Counted from the stretch's first letter, positions 49,546 through 59,828 are shown. The stretch: DNA of 64,000 nucleotides from Polynucleobacter sp. MWH-UH24A (GCF_018687475.1 NZ_CP061292.1:1851273-1915272); one strand, 5' to 3'. Notes: generated by a model not told the origin, from the letters alone. Translations and numbers: made by a program.

Positions 49546-50813
49546 GGTTGGTGCTTTTTTAACAAACCATAAAAAAATCCATCGTGATGCTCGCTTGGCA
49601 ATAGCTGGCCTGGAGCCTCTAATCGTAAAGCATTTGGATGGTCCCTCAAAAATCGGGTGATTTGCTCTTCGCCTTCCTCAGGAAAAATGGAGCAGGTTAA
49701 ATAAAGTAAAGTGCCGCCATTCTTTAACATCATCCAAACGTTTTCAAGAATAGCCCGTTGGGTCTCTACCAGGCGGACGATATCCTGTTGCTTCCTTAAA
49801 AAGACAATATCAGGATGACGCCGCACAATACCTGACGCAGAACAGGGAACGTCCAAAAGGATCTTGTCAAACAAATTACCATCCCACCAATCAGGCTGAC
49901 TGGCATCGCCTGTAATGACTTGGATGCGGCTATTTATTAGCTGCAGTCGGGTAAGCGTATTCACTATTTTCTTTGTGCGCTCTGTATCAATCTCAAGCGC
50001 TATCAATTCTCCTGGCTCAGAACGAATTGTCTCCAAAAGATGGGCGGTTTTTCCTCCTGGAGCGGCGCAGGCATCTAACAGTCGTTCGCCGTTTTGTAAG
50101 CACAACAGCCCAGGCGCAAGCTGAGCCCCGGCATCCTGAACCGATACTGCACCTTGCATAAACTCAGGTAGCTGCGAAACAGGCAAAGGCACATCAATCA
50201 TCAAAGCACTTCGTAACGGAATACCCGCAATCTCAGAAATTGTTTGATAAGCAATTCCTGCGCGTTCTAACTTTGCTTCATAGTCAGCGCGCGTATTCAT
50301 CATTTGATTGACCCGCAACGTTAGCGGAGGAGGCTCTTGTTGGCGACGACAAATACTCTCCCACTGATCTGAATATGCTGCTCGAATCCGCCTTAACCAC
50401 CAATCTGGAAACGGCAGGCCAAACTGACCGTCCATCTCCGCCTGACAAAGTGTCGTCGAAGCAACTTTACGTAATACCGCATTGGTTAGGCCTTGAGCAT
50501 GCTTTGTTTTAGGCGACATCGCAGCGGCCTTTACGGCCTCGTTCACAATCGTTGGAACAGCGTATTGGTTTTGATCGCGACCCCGATTGTGAATGAGCAT
50601 TGCCGCAACCTTCAAAAGCACATCAAGCTCTTTACTTGGCTTCTTACTTAAATGCTTATATAGGCGTATTTGGGCATGAGTCCAATCGCGCAATGTCGCA
50701 TAGGTTAGGCTTTGGATTGCGGGCCGCTCTACTTCATTAAATGCATCAAATAGCGCACTGAGGGAGCGCCCCTCGTGCACTACCTGCATCAAAACCTTTT
50801 TTGTCCCAAGCAT
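49542..50813 (-). CDS. rsmB: 16S rRNA cytosine-967 C5-methyltransferase
   Basis: RsmB methylates C967 of 16S rRNA. The 423-residue protein has the NusB-like RNA-binding N-terminal domain (about 1-140, with IHNRGRDQNQYAVPTIVNEAVKAA). The SAM-binding LLDACAAPGGKTAHLLE follows, then the catalytic cysteines in LLDVPCSASG and LTCSIFPEEGE. Its start is 52 bases downstream of htpX. It leads the rsmB-DUF4390-ntrY-ntrX block. Confidence 0.93.
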   Translation of the reverse strand: MLGTKKVLMQVVHEGRSLSALFDAFNEVERPAIQSLTYATLRDWTHAQIRLYKHLSKKPSKELDVLLKVAAMLIHNRGRDQNQYAVPTIVNEAVKAAAMSPKTKHAQGLTNAVLRKVASTTLCQAEMDGQFGLPFPDWWLRRIRAAYSDQWESICRRQQEPPPLTLRVNQMMNTRADYEAKLERAGIAYQTISEIAGIPLRSALMIDVPLPVSQLPEFMQGAVSVQDAGAQLAPGLLCLQNGERLLDACAAPGGKTAHLLETIRSEPGELIALEIDTERTKKIVNTLTRLQLINSRIQVITGDASQPDWWDGNLFDKILLDVPCSASGIVRRHPDIVFLRKQQDIVRLVETQRAILENVWMMLKNGGTLLYLTCSIFPEEGEEQITRFLRDHPNALRLEAPGQLLPSEHHDGFFYGLLKKHQP

Positions 50814-50865
50814 TAGTTGGGCTAAAGGGGCGCTACGTTTTACGGCCCCATCATGATTGGGGATC

Positions 50866-51726
50866 TTAGGCAGGATAACTTCCTGTTCGTGCCATTTCCA
50901 TTAAGCGAAACACGCGGTCTTCCGTTGCCGGGTGGGTTGAAAATAATTGCGAGATTCCAGAGGCGGTAAGCGGGTTCATGATCATCATTTGGGCAGTTTC
51001 CGGATGATGCTCTACCGCATTAAATGGAATGCCTTTTGCATAGCGATGAATTTTTTCCAAGGCGGATGCGAGTGCTTCTGGATCGTTGGCAATTTCAGCA
51101 CCGCCACGATCTGCTTCATACTCTCGGGCGCGCGAGATGCTCATTTGAATTAAGCCTGCGGCCATCGGAGCTAACAAAGCAATCAGCAAACCTGCAATCG
51201 GATTGCCAGGGCGACCGTCCGATTGCCGATTTCCAAACAAGAGCGCCATGTTCGCAATAGCTGAAATTGCACCAGCCATCGTTGCCGCAATGGTTGATAT
51301 CAAAATGTCTCGATGCTTCACATGTGCCAACTCATGGGCCATAACGCCAAGTAATTCGCGGTTAGACAAAATACGCATGATGCCAGTCGTGGCAGCAACT
51401 GCCGCATGCTCCGGGTTGCGGCCCGTCGCAAAGGCATTGGGGGAATCCTCGTGAATTAAATACACTTTAGGCATTGGCAGCTGAGCCTGCGCTGCCAACT
51501 CTTGAACCATCGCATAAAACTGGGGCGCTGAGTGCTCATCAACCTCTTGTGCATTGGTCATGCGTAATACCAATTGATCGGAATACCAATAACTAAAAAA
51601 ATTCATGCCCAAGGCGAATAGGAGGGCTATGATCACGCCTTCTTGCCCGCCAAGCATGCCACCAATCACAATAAATAAAGCAGTGATTGCAGCCATTAAG
51701 ATCGCTGTTTTGACTAAATTGAACAT
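50866..51726 (-). CDS. htpX: Membrane zinc protease HtpX
   Basis: HtpX degrades damaged membrane proteins. The 286-residue M48-family protein has two N-terminal transmembrane helices (4-24 and 28-48) and the HELAH zinc site H131/E132/H135. The third ligand is in EYEADRGG (glutamate), and another hydrophobic region lies around 145-190. Length and layout match the family. The gene is downstream of fmt after 55 bases. Confidence 0.95.
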   Translation of the reverse strand: MFNLVKTAILMAAITALFIVIGGMLGGQEGVIIALLFALGMNFFSYWYSDQLVLRMTNAQEVDEHSAPQFYAMVQELAAQAQLPMPKVYLIHEDSPNAFATGRNPEHAAVAATTGIMRILSNRELLGVMAHELAHVKHRDILISTIAATMAGAISAIANMALLFGNRQSDGRPGNPIAGLLIALLAPMAAGLIQMSISRAREYEADRGGAEIANDPEALASALEKIHRYAKGIPFNAVEHHPETAQMMIMNPLTASGISQLFSTHPATEDRVFRLMEMARTGSYPA

Positions 51727-51781
51727 TGCTCTAACTCCATCCTATTTAAACGATTCAGACTTCAAGTCCGCAGCAACCGCT

Positions 51782-52768
51782 TTATGAAAAACATAAGGTC
51801 TTATCTTTGGGTCTTCCCAAAAACCACTGATGGCCCGTAATTTTTTTGCCCCCTGCGTTCTGAAGCTCCAAAAGCTCAAGCGGGCGATCCCCACACTGAA
51901 CTAAAACGCCTTGCTCACCCTGTCCCAAAATAGTGCCTGACTTTACATCGCGCGCATTGCTTTCTGCCTTTGGCATTCGGGTAAGCCACACTTTCACAAG
52001 TTCTCCGTTCAGCTCTGTGCTTGCGCCGGGCGCTGGATTAAGGGACCGAACCTTTCGATCAATCTGCTCGGCAGTATTAGACCAATCCAGTTTTGCCTCC
52101 GCTTTCAATATCTTGTGTGCATACGTCACTCTTTTTGGATCTTGAGGGTGCAATATTAATTTTGGGTTATCGGCAATTAATTTCAAGGCTTTAACAATTA
52201 ACTCGCCTCCTAAATATGCCAAACGATCGTGCAGGCTTTGAGCGGTTTCATTGTTTGAAATCCATATTGCCTCGTCAATTAATACGGGGCCTGTATCAAG
52301 ACCGGGTTCCATTTCCATAATCGCCACCCCGGTCTTGGTATCGCCCGCTTCAATTGCCCGCTGAATTGGGGCCGCTCCACGCCAACGCGGCAATAGTGAA
52401 GCATGAATATTAAAACAACCTCGACGACCAGAACGCTTAGACAATTGCAACAATGCCTCGGGCAAAATAAGGCCATAGGCAACGACAACCATTACCTCAA
52501 AATCCATCCGATCCAAAGCGGCTAACGTGTGCTTGGCCTCCTCTAAACGATTCAAATCCTTACTCTGCAAATGGAGGCTTTGTGGCTGCAATACAGGAAT
52601 GTGATTCGCTCTCGCAAGGCGCTTAACTGGACTTTCTTGCAACTGCAAGCCCCGACCTGCCGGACGATCGGGTTGTGTTAAAACAGCGACCACTTCGTGG
52701 CCAGCAGCAATCACGGCAGCCAAGGCTGTGGCAGCAAACTCTGGGGTGCCAGCAAAAATAATTTTCAT
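51782..52768 (-). CDS. fmt: Methionyl-tRNA formyltransferase
   Basis: Fmt formylates initiator Met-tRNA with 10-formyl-THF. The 328-residue protein starts MKIIFAGTPEFA, has the catalytic NIHASLLPRWRGAAPI (asparagine and histidine) with DTKTGVAIMEMEPGLDTGP, and a C-terminal OB-fold tRNA-binding domain. The ATG at 52768 is preferred because the family begins there and it follows the def stop by ten bases; a longer form would overlap def. Together with def it forms the standard def-fmt pair. Confidence 0.96.
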   Translation of the reverse strand: MKIIFAGTPEFAATALAAVIAAGHEVVAVLTQPDRPAGRGLQLQESPVKRLARANHIPVLQPQSLHLQSKDLNRLEEAKHTLAALDRMDFEVMVVVAYGLILPEALLQLSKRSGRRGCFNIHASLLPRWRGAAPIQRAIEAGDTKTGVAIMEMEPGLDTGPVLIDEAIWISNNETAQSLHDRLAYLGGELIVKALKLIADNPKLILHPQDPKRVTYAHKILKAEAKLDWSNTAEQIDRKVRSLNPAPGASTELNGELVKVWLTRMPKAESNARDVKSGTILGQGEQGVLVQCGDRPLELLELQNAGGKKITGHQWFLGRPKDKTLCFS

Positions 52769-52778
52769 GATGTCTCGC

Positions 52779-53294
52779 TTAGCGAAGACCAACCATTTCT
52801 TTTGCTCGCTTTTTGAGTTTTGCTGAAATCCGACTCTGTTTTAAGGGTGACAGATACTCAACAAATACCTTGCCCTGCAAGTGGTCCATTTCATGTTGCA
52901 AACAAACAGCCAACAAGCCATCGGCTTCAAGCTCGAATGCTCTTCCATCATGATTTAAAGCCTTCACTCGAATTCGCTCGGGGCGCTCTACCTCATCAAA
53001 ATATTCCGGCACAGATAGGCACCCCTCGCGCCATGATTTCTTTTCAGGGCTCGACCACACAAGCTCTGGGTTAATAAATACCATTAGTTGATCACGCTCG
53101 TCTGAGGTATCAATCACAATAATGCGCTCGTGAATGTCAACCTGAGTGGCAGCAAGCCCAATTCCTGGTGCCTCATACATGGTTTGTGCCATATCCGCCA
53201 CGATTGCTTGAATTCGCTCATCCACGGCACTTACCGGCTTGGCAACCTTGTGCAGGCGAGGGTCGGGGTAATGAAGGATAGGTAGTACGGCCAT
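52779..53294 (-). CDS. def: Peptide deformylase
   Basis: Def removes the formyl group from nascent proteins. The 171-residue metalloenzyme has motif 1 GIGLAATQ (44-51), motif 2 EGCLS with metal ligand C92, and motif 3 HEMDH with H134/E135/H138. It is divergent from dprA (71-base gap) and upstream of fmt. Confidence 0.97.
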   Translation of the reverse strand: MAVLPILHYPDPRLHKVAKPVSAVDERIQAIVADMAQTMYEAPGIGLAATQVDIHERIIVIDTSDERDQLMVFINPELVWSSPEKKSWREGCLSVPEYFDEVERPERIRVKALNHDGRAFELEADGLLAVCLQHEMDHLQGKVFVEYLSPLKQSRISAKLKKRAKEMVGLR

Positions 53295-53365
53295 ATTTCA
53301 ATTATCTTACAAACAAATCCGCTTGGCCTTCTAGTCGGGCTTTCTTGCTTTCGCAACAATAGGGG

Positions 53366-54061
53366 ATGCATACGCCATTCTCGCTAACTGCCGACTTTCG
53401 AATTCAAGTTGTCACACTAGATTGTCCACAGTACCCAAAACGTTTACTGGATCTGAGCGACCCGCCGCAAAGACTCTTTTATGTGGGAGACATTGGGCTG
53501 CTTGCCCAACCCATGCTTGCAATCGTCGGGGCGCGCAAAGCATCTTTTGCTGGAATGCGATTGGCGCAGTACTTTTCAAGCACATTGGGCCTTGCCGGTT
53601 ATCACATTATTTCTGGGATGGCTTATGGAATTGATGGTGCCGCCCACCAGAGTATCTTGGACCTAAATGCCGCCCCTAAAACGATTGCGGTTTGCGGCAA
53701 TGGACTCGATCGAACATACCCGCCTGAGCACCGCGAGCTAGCGGCCCGCATTGCGATGAATGGTTTACTGCTGTCTGAATACCCCCCAGGAACAAGCCCA
53801 AAAGGCTTTCATTTTCCAAGGCGCAATCGAATCATTGCCGCCCTATCTTTAGGAGTCGTGGTCATAGAGGCTGCGCAAAAATCCGGCTCTCTCATAACCG
53901 CCTACCTAGCAAGCGCATTGGGGCGGGAAGTTTTCGTTTTGCCGGGGTCGATTTCATCGCCACTTTTTGAGGGTTCGCACCAACTAATTCAAGAGGGGGC
54001 GAAATTAGTAAGGCATGCTCAGGATGTGCTTGAAGAGTTACCAAACGCCTACCTCCATTAA
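53366..54061 (+). CDS. dprA: Minimal DprA/Smf-like DNA-processing protein
   Basis: DprA loads RecA on single-stranded DNA taken up in natural transformation. This copy has only the Rossmann-fold core: AIVGARKASFAGMRLA, SGMAYGIDGAAHQSIL, CGNGLDRTYPPEH and FPRRNRIIAALS. The conserved KSGSLITA and LPGSI blocks follow. It is 231 residues, whereas family members are about 290-380. It lacks the N-terminal SAM-like domain, and a stop codon two codons before the ATG rules out extension. It also lacks the C-terminal winged-helix domain. The core motifs are intact, so it may still act. Confidence 0.86.
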   Translation: MHTPFSLTADFRIQVVTLDCPQYPKRLLDLSDPPQRLFYVGDIGLLAQPMLAIVGARKASFAGMRLAQYFSSTLGLAGYHIISGMAYGIDGAAHQSILDLNAAPKTIAVCGNGLDRTYPPEHRELAARIAMNGLLLSEYPPGTSPKGFHFPRRNRIIAALSLGVVVIEAAQKSGSLITAYLASALGREVFVLPGSISSPLFEGSHQLIQEGAKLVRHAQDVLEELPNAYLH

Positions 54062-54132
54062 AGCTTATTTAACTAAGTCATTGAATTTAATAGATTTTAT
54101 TCCATTACGCTGATTCTGAGTTTGAGGCTCGT

Positions 54133-54162
54133 TTGACTTTATGCAAAGACCTGGGCTAATAA
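54133..54162 (+). promoter_or_regulatory. Candidate sigma-70 promoter for topB
   Basis: TTGACT at 54133-54138 and TAATAA at 54157-54162 with an 18-base spacer, in the 201-base gap between dprA and topB. The transcript would have a leader of about 95 bases before the topB GTG. The match to consensus is good by eye, but not tested. I see nothing else in this gap except A-rich runs. Confidence 0.45.
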
Positions 54163-54262
54163 TAAAAAAGGGGAAACTTAAAAACCGTTTAAATTAGTCT
54201 TCCTTTTGATCAACAAAAGAGTCCATAAAAAGACACGGCAACATATCTTAATTAGGCGTAGC

Positions 54263-56887
54263 GTGGCAACAAGTACAAAGTCGAGCAGCAAGAAAAATTT
54301 GGTCGCCGAACACCCAAAGGCGCTCATTATTGCCGAAAAACCGTCAGTGGCAAACGATATTGCTAAAGCCCTAGGTGGCTTTACCAAGCATGACGAATAT
54401 TTTGAGAATGAGGCGTTTTTAATCTCATCGGCCGTTGGCCATCTTCTTGAAATTGCTGCTCCTGAAGAATATGAGGTCAAACGAGGAAAGTGGTCATTTG
54501 CCAATTTACCTGTCATACCACCGCATTTCGACTTGCGGCCCATCGCCAAAACAGAATCGCGTCTCAAGGTTTTACAAAAGCTCATTAAACGCAAAGACGT
54601 CAATCGCATCATTAATGCCTGCGATGCTGGTCGCGAAGGCGAGCTAATCTTTCGCTTGATTACACAGCACGCAAAAGCCCAACAAAAAATTGAGCGCCTA
54701 TGGTTGCAATCGATGACGCCCGCGGCAATTCGGGAAGGTTTTAATAAACTGCGCTCGGACGATGAGTTAATTCCCCTTGCTGATGCAGCGCGCTGCCGAT
54801 CCGAGGCAGATTGGTTGGTGGGTATTAATGGCACTCGGGCAATGACTGCGTTTAACAGCAAGAGCGGAGGATTTTTTCTAACAACGGTTGGGCGCGTTCA
54901 AACACCAACCTTATCCATTGTTGTCCAGCGTGAGGAACAAATTCGTAAATTTGTATCCAAGGACTACTGGGAAGTTCGAGCGGAGTTTATTGCTGCCGCC
55001 GGAATTTATGAAGGCCGTTGGATCAACCCTGATTTTAAAAAAGATCCTGCGGATCCTGATGCGCGAGAAAACCGCCTCTGGAGCGAAGCGGCGGCTAAGA
55101 GCATTGTTGCAGCCTGCCGTGGGAAAAAGGGGTCTGTGTCCGAAGAATCAAAGCCGGCAACCCAGTTAGCGCCCCAACTTTTTGACCTCACCAGTTTGCA
55201 GCGCGAAGCAAATGCCCGATTCGGTTTCTCTGCCAAAAATACCTTGGGCCTTGCTCAAGCCTTATATGAGCGTCACAAGGTACTTACCTATCCAAGAACG
55301 GATGCGCGCGCCCTACCTGAGGATTACTTAGAAACGGTCCACAAAACCATTGAGCAGCTCGGTGAGCATGTGCCAGAGTATCGCCAATTTTCTACCGCAA
55401 TCCTTAAGGGTGATGGTAAAAAATCTTGGATCAAACCCAATAAACGAATTTTTGATAACAGCAAGATATCCGATCACTTTGCCATCATCCCCACACTCGA
55501 GGCGCCCAAGAACCTAAGCGAGCCCGAACAAAAACTTTATGACCTGGTAGTTCGTCGATTCTTGGCGGTTTTTTATCCTGCGGCCGAGTACCGAGTCACG
55601 ACTCGCATCACCGAAGTGTCTGGTCATCAATTTAAAACCGAGGGTCGGGTCTTAGTCGAGCCGGGGTGGCTGACGGTTTATGGAAAATCATCTCAAGCGG
55701 ATGATGAGCTGGTACCTGTCCAAAAAAATGAATCGGTCCAAAACGAAACCGTTGAGCTCGTCGCCCTTAAAACCAAACCGCCGGCCCGTTACAGCGAAGC
55801 AACCTTATTGTCGGCCATGGAAAGCGCGGGGAAATGGGTGGACGATGACGAAATGCGTGAAGCAATGGCTGAAAAAGGTCTTGGCACTCCCGCGACACGC
55901 GCTGCCATCATCGAAGGTTTATTGGCTGAAAAGTATATTGTTCGAGAAGCCCGCGAGTTAATTCCAACCGCAAAAGCGTTTCAACTAATGACCCTCTTGC
56001 GCGGTCTAGACGTGGCGGAACTCACCCAGCCCGACCTAACCGGGACTTGGGAGCACAAACTAGCGCTTATTGAAGAAGGTAAGCTTGATCGCAATACCTT
56101 CATGCAAGAAATTGCACAAATGACGCAAAAAATTGTAAAGCGTGCAAAGGAATTTAATAGCGACACAATTCCCGGCGACTATGCAACTTTAAAAACGCCG
56201 TGCCCTCATTGTGGTAAGTCCGTGAAAGAAAACTATCGGCGCTTTGCCTGCGACTCCTGCGGCTTCACAATTAGCAAAACCCCAGGCGGTCGAGCCTTTG
56301 AGTACGAAGAAGTTGAATCCTTGCTCAAGGAAAAAACCATTGGGCCCTTACAAGGCTTTCGTAGCAAAATGGGTAGGCCCTTTGCTGCAATTATTCGTCT
56401 TACTGAAATTCCGCTGGACGACGCTGACTACCCGAACGCGGGCTTTAAGCTAGAGTTTGACTTTGGCAACTCGGGTGGGGAGGATGAAGAGACAGTCGAC
56501 TTCACTGGCAGAGAAGCGCTTGGCGTGTGTCCAAAATGCTCTGGCGCCATTTACGAGGATGGCATGCGCTATGTTTGCGAACACAATACAGGCCCCGCTA
56601 AAACCTGTGACTTTAAAACTGGGAAGGTTGTCTTACAACAAGAGGTGTCGGCGGAACAAATTAAAAAGCTATTAAAAGAAGGCAAGACTGATCTCTTGAC
56701 CAACTTTAAGTCCAACCGAACGGGTCGCGGCTTTAAAGCTTATCTTGCCTTAGATCCGAAAGGAAAAATTGGCTTTGAATTTGAGGCTAAGGCGCCTGCC
56801 AAAAAACGCGCGGGCGATAAAAACGAAACTGATTCGGGATCTAAACCAAAGCGCGCAAGTCGCTCTAAAGCAAAATCCGAGGAGTGA
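54263..56887 (+). CDS. topB: DNA topoisomerase III (type IA)
   Basis: The type IA enzyme relaxes and decatenates DNA. The 874-residue protein has the Toprim opening ALIIAEKPSVANDI and acidic DAGREGE, and the catalytic tyrosine Y343 in LTYPRTD. Two cysteine clusters (CPHCGKS/CDSCGF and CPKCSG with CEHNTGPAKTCDF) lie in the C-terminal region, with a Lys-rich tail. I prefer the GTG at 54263 because only a TTG lies further upstream (54206) and neither has a strong ribosome site. The last 148 bases overlap antisense with the mnmC-like gene. Confidence 0.92.
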   Translation: MATSTKSSSKKNLVAEHPKALIIAEKPSVANDIAKALGGFTKHDEYFENEAFLISSAVGHLLEIAAPEEYEVKRGKWSFANLPVIPPHFDLRPIAKTESRLKVLQKLIKRKDVNRIINACDAGREGELIFRLITQHAKAQQKIERLWLQSMTPAAIREGFNKLRSDDELIPLADAARCRSEADWLVGINGTRAMTAFNSKSGGFFLTTVGRVQTPTLSIVVQREEQIRKFVSKDYWEVRAEFIAAAGIYEGRWINPDFKKDPADPDARENRLWSEAAAKSIVAACRGKKGSVSEESKPATQLAPQLFDLTSLQREANARFGFSAKNTLGLAQALYERHKVLTYPRTDARALPEDYLETVHKTIEQLGEHVPEYRQFSTAILKGDGKKSWIKPNKRIFDNSKISDHFAIIPTLEAPKNLSEPEQKLYDLVVRRFLAVFYPAAEYRVTTRITEVSGHQFKTEGRVLVEPGWLTVYGKSSQADDELVPVQKNESVQNETVELVALKTKPPARYSEATLLSAMESAGKWVDDDEMREAMAEKGLGTPATRAAIIEGLLAEKYIVREARELIPTAKAFQLMTLLRGLDVAELTQPDLTGTWEHKLALIEEGKLDRNTFMQEIAQMTQKIVKRAKEFNSDTIPGDYATLKTPCPHCGKSVKENYRRFACDSCGFTISKTPGGRAFEYEEVESLLKEKTIGPLQGFRSKMGRPFAAIIRLTEIPLDDADYPNAGFKLEFDFGNSGGEDEETVDFTGREALGVCPKCSGAIYEDGMRYVCEHNTGPAKTCDFKTGKVVLQQEVSAEQIKKLLKEGKTDLLTNFKSNRTGRGFKAYLALDPKGKIGFEFEAKAPAKKRAGDKNETDSGSKPKRASRSKAKSEE

Positions 56888-57954
56888 GAGAGGGCTGGAA
56901 TAACGATCGAGGCAAGCGTTGACCATAGCAGCCCTCGCGAGCCAAGTGCGGTAGCCACATATACATTTGGCATGCTCGGAACCCCTCCAATAATCGGGAG
57001 TCGGTCTTTACTAACGCAACGCACTCCCACAAAGCGGTCGACTACCGCTAGCTCTGCGGGGTCGATTGTCCGCGGTTTTAACAAGCCAACAGCCAACTGT
57101 TGATTGTGTAAATCGCTAGCGACGCGGGGCGCTAAGCAATCTTGATTCTCCTCATAGGTTGACCCCACCAACCACTGATGCAGCTGGGCCTTGGCATTCC
57201 ACACGGGTGGCGTGCAATACCCGTCCCCCGATAAATTAATTCCGGGGATATGCTCTAGCAAGCTTGATCGCTGTTTGATTCCAAATATGCTGAGCTGACC
57301 GCGCACCGGCTTAAGGTAAAGCTTTTGAGCAAATGGGGTTAAAAGATCTTGGGCGCCAAAAGCATTTGCAAGTATGATAGTTTGCGCTTTCGCGATGCAA
57401 TTTCCATTGTTGTCTAAGGCCCGCCAGAAATCATTTTGCGACTCCAGGCGAGCAACTTTAGTAGACCAAATGGTCTGCAGCCCCTTACACGACTGAAGGC
57501 GCTTTTTACATAACGCACCGAGATCTAGCGAGCCAGCGCCTGGAAACCAAACGCCAGCGCGCTCGATCCCAAAGCGCTCTCGAGCCAGCTCAACTGAAAG
57601 ATACTCCCCAATATCTGCCGTAATACCTAATTGAATGAGTTTGTTTTGTAATTCTCCCGCATCACAAGTAGCGCCTAATTTAGCAAGAGCAAAAACGCCG
57701 CGATGGGTCCATGTGTGAGCACAGTCAAGCTCGGCCATCCGATAAGCAGCCAAGGCTAAACGATGCAGCCTACTGGCTGTACGGCCAAGCGCTGGGTGCG
57801 TTATCGCACCATCGTGGGCTGATGTTATGAGACCAGGTCCGGAGGCACCATCGACAATGGACACCGAAAGACCAAGTTGATGATATTGATTTGCAATTGA
57901 GGTGCCGGCGATGCCAGCACCAATTACTAAAACATCAACTGGCCTAGAGAGCAA
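56740..57954 (-). CDS. mnmC: MnmC C-terminal-type FAD oxidoreductase (stand-alone)
   Basis: The 404-residue FAD protein matches only the oxidoreductase half of MnmC, which removes the carboxymethyl group of cmnm5U34 in tRNA. It has the N-terminal VIGAGIAGTS and the MnmC-specific GVRCVSKDRLPIIGGVP, TALGSRGLLWSTLA and FLSPARFLAGAL ending. E. coli MnmC is 668 residues with an N-terminal methyltransferase domain, absent here; a separate methyltransferase must exist elsewhere if mnm5U is made. The start is TTG at 57954, 11 bases after the pckG stop. mnmE, the upstream enzyme of the pathway, is encoded nearby at 59929-61311. Confidence 0.83.
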   Translation of the reverse strand: MLSRPVDVLVIGAGIAGTSIANQYHQLGLSVSIVDGASGPGLITSAHDGAITHPALGRTASRLHRLALAAYRMAELDCAHTWTHRGVFALAKLGATCDAGELQNKLIQLGITADIGEYLSVELARERFGIERAGVWFPGAGSLDLGALCKKRLQSCKGLQTIWSTKVARLESQNDFWRALDNNGNCIAKAQTIILANAFGAQDLLTPFAQKLYLKPVRGQLSIFGIKQRSSLLEHIPGINLSGDGYCTPPVWNAKAQLHQWLVGSTYEENQDCLAPRVASDLHNQQLAVGLLKPRTIDPAELAVVDRFVGVRCVSKDRLPIIGGVPSMPNVYVATALGSRGLLWSTLASIVIPALSHSSDFALERLARFGLDPESVSFLSPARFLAGALASNSKPIFPFGSKAR

Positions 57955-57965
57955 GCTGCTTGTGC

Positions 57966-59828
57966 TTAAAAGCGATTAGCAATCTTGGTTTTAATTTCTA
58001 AGAGTTCTTTTGGTAAGCGATTTGCTAATTTATCAAAAAGCTCTTGATGTAAATCTAGCTCCTGCTTCCAATCCTCTGCGCGTACTGCAGTTGATTGATT
58101 AAATTGCTCGGCTGACAAGGCTAAGCCATTCCAATTGAAGTCCGCATGAGTTGGCGATAGGCCAAGGGGGGTTTCGGTTGCTCCCGCTTTGTTTTCGGTA
58201 CGCCCCAAGATCCAAGCCAATACGCGCATATTCTCGCCAAAGCCTGGCCAAATAAATTTGCCATTTTGGTCTTTGCGAAACCAATTCACTAAATAAATTT
58301 TCGGCAAGATGGCACCTTCTGCCTCAAGCTTTTTACCCATATTGAGCCAATGCTGAAAGTAATCGCTCATGTTGTAACCCGCAAACGCAATCATGGCAAA
58401 TGGGTCACGCCGCACCACACCAACCTTACCAGTAATCGCAGCAGTGGTCTCTGAACCCATGGTTGCGGCCATATAAACCCCCTCGGTCCAGTTTCGAGCT
58501 TCACTAACCAAAGGAACTGTGTTTGAGCGGCGACCACCAAAAATAAACGCATCAAGCGGAACGCCCTCCGGGTTATCCCAGTTTGGATCAACGGCGGGAT
58601 TATTGGTCGCTGCAGTTGTAAAACGCGCATTTGGATGCGCTGCTAAGCGACCGGCCTTACCGTCCTCTGGCGTCCAATCCTTACCCTGCCAATCAATTAA
58701 ATGATTTGGCGGGGTCTCGGTTAAACCCTCCCACCATACATCGCCGTCATCGGTCAGGGCTACATTGGTAAAAATAACATCTTCGTTTAATGAATCGACG
58801 CAATTCGCATTGGTCTCTCGATTGGTACCGGGCGCTACACCGAAGTAGCCCGACTCTGGATTAATTGCGTAAAGACGCACTTGACCGGTTTTAGGATCTT
58901 TGCGTGGCTTTATCCAAGCAATGTCATCGCCAACCGTTGTTACTTTCCAACCCTCAAAACCACGCGGTGGAATCATCATTGAAAAATTGGTTTTACCGCA
59001 GGCCGATGGAAAAGCAGCTGCCACATGGTATTTTTTTCCTTCGGGGGAGGTGACTCCCAAAATCAACATATGTTCCGCAAGCCAACCCTGTTCGCGCCCC
59101 ATGGTTGAGGCGATTCGTAAAGCGAAACATTTTTTTCCTAAGAGGGCATTGCCGCCATAGCCCGAACCAAACGACCAAATCTCGCGTGTTTCAGGATAGT
59201 GAACAATGTATTTCGTTGGATTATTGGGCCAAACCACATCTTTTTCTCCTGGGGCCAACGGCTTACCAACCGAATGAACACAGTGAACAAATTCGCCATC
59301 GGTCCCCAAAAGCTCAAACACGGCTTTGCCCATGCGGGTCATGATGCGCATATTAATTGCTACATACGGGCTATCGGATAACTCAACACCAATATGGGCA
59401 ATTGGAGACCCAAGTGGTCCCATGGAAAATGGCACAACATACATCGTGCGTCCCCGCATGCATCCCTCAAACAGGGGTGTTAAGGTTGCACGCATTTCGT
59501 TTGGTTCCACCCAATTATTGGTTGGGCCTGCATCCTCTTGGTGGGCTGAACAAATAAAGGTTCTATCCTCGACACGCGCAACGTCCATTGGGTCCGAGAT
59601 CGCTAAAAATGAATTCTTCCGTTTTTGCGGGTTTAACTTCTTAAGGCTGCCGGCCTTAACTAACAGTTCGCACAGTGCGTCGTATTCAGACTGGGAACCA
59701 TCGCACCAATGAATCTGATCGGGCTGCGTTAATGAAGCAACCTCTTCAACCCATTGAATCAATTTTTTGTTTTTTACATACGCTGGCACATTTAAATTCA
59801 CTGTGGCAGGACTGGCTGGTTTATTCAT
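57966..59828 (-). CDS. pckG: Phosphoenolpyruvate carboxykinase (GTP)
   Basis: The enzyme interconverts oxaloacetate and phosphoenolpyruvate with GTP. The 620-residue protein is of the GTP type. [13 protein letters not shown] has the reactive cysteine and phosphate loop, GDDIAWIKP the metal site, and the RRSNTVPLV and VNWFRKD segments follow. GAGGG lies just before the ATG. The 100-base AT-rich gap upstream (59829-59928) holds no gene; it would carry the promoter, but no unequivocal -35/-10 pair stands out to me. The gene is followed by the mnmC-like gene on the same strand. Confidence 0.96.
   Translation of the reverse strand: MNKPASPATVNLNVPAYVKNKKLIQWVEEVASLTQPDQIHWCDGSQSEYDALCELLVKAGSLKKLNPQKRKNSFLAISDPMDVARVEDRTFICSAHQEDAGPTNNWVEPNEMRATLTPLFEGCMRGRTMYVVPFSMGPLGSPIAHIGVELSDSPYVAINMRIMTRMGKAVFELLGTDGEFVHCVHSVGKPLAPGEKDVVWPNNPTKYIVHYPETREIWSFGSGYGGNALLGKKCFALRIASTMGREQGWLAEHMLILGVTSPEGKKYHVAAAFPSACGKTNFSMMIPPRGFEGWKVTTVGDDIAWIKPRKDPKTGQVRLYAINPESGYFGVAPGTNRETNANCVDSLNEDVIFTNVALTDDGDVWWEGLTETPPNHLIDWQGKDWTPEDGKAGRLAAHPNARFTTAATNNPAVDPNWDNPEGVPLDAFIFGGRRSNTVPLVSEARNWTEGVYMAATMGSETTAAITGKVGVVRRDPFAMIAFAGYNMSDYFQHWLNMGKKLEAEGAILPKIYLVNWFRKDQNGKFIWPGFGENMRVLAWILGRTENKAGATETPLGLSPTHADFNWNGLALSAEQFNQSTAVRAEDWKQELDLHQELFDKLANRLPKELLEIKTKIANRF

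Noticed and set aside
54178-54861. 227-codon open frame on the minus strand inside topB
   Set aside because: It lies wholly opposite conserved topoisomerase III coding sequence, has no ribosome site and a composition of Ser/Arg-rich random translation.
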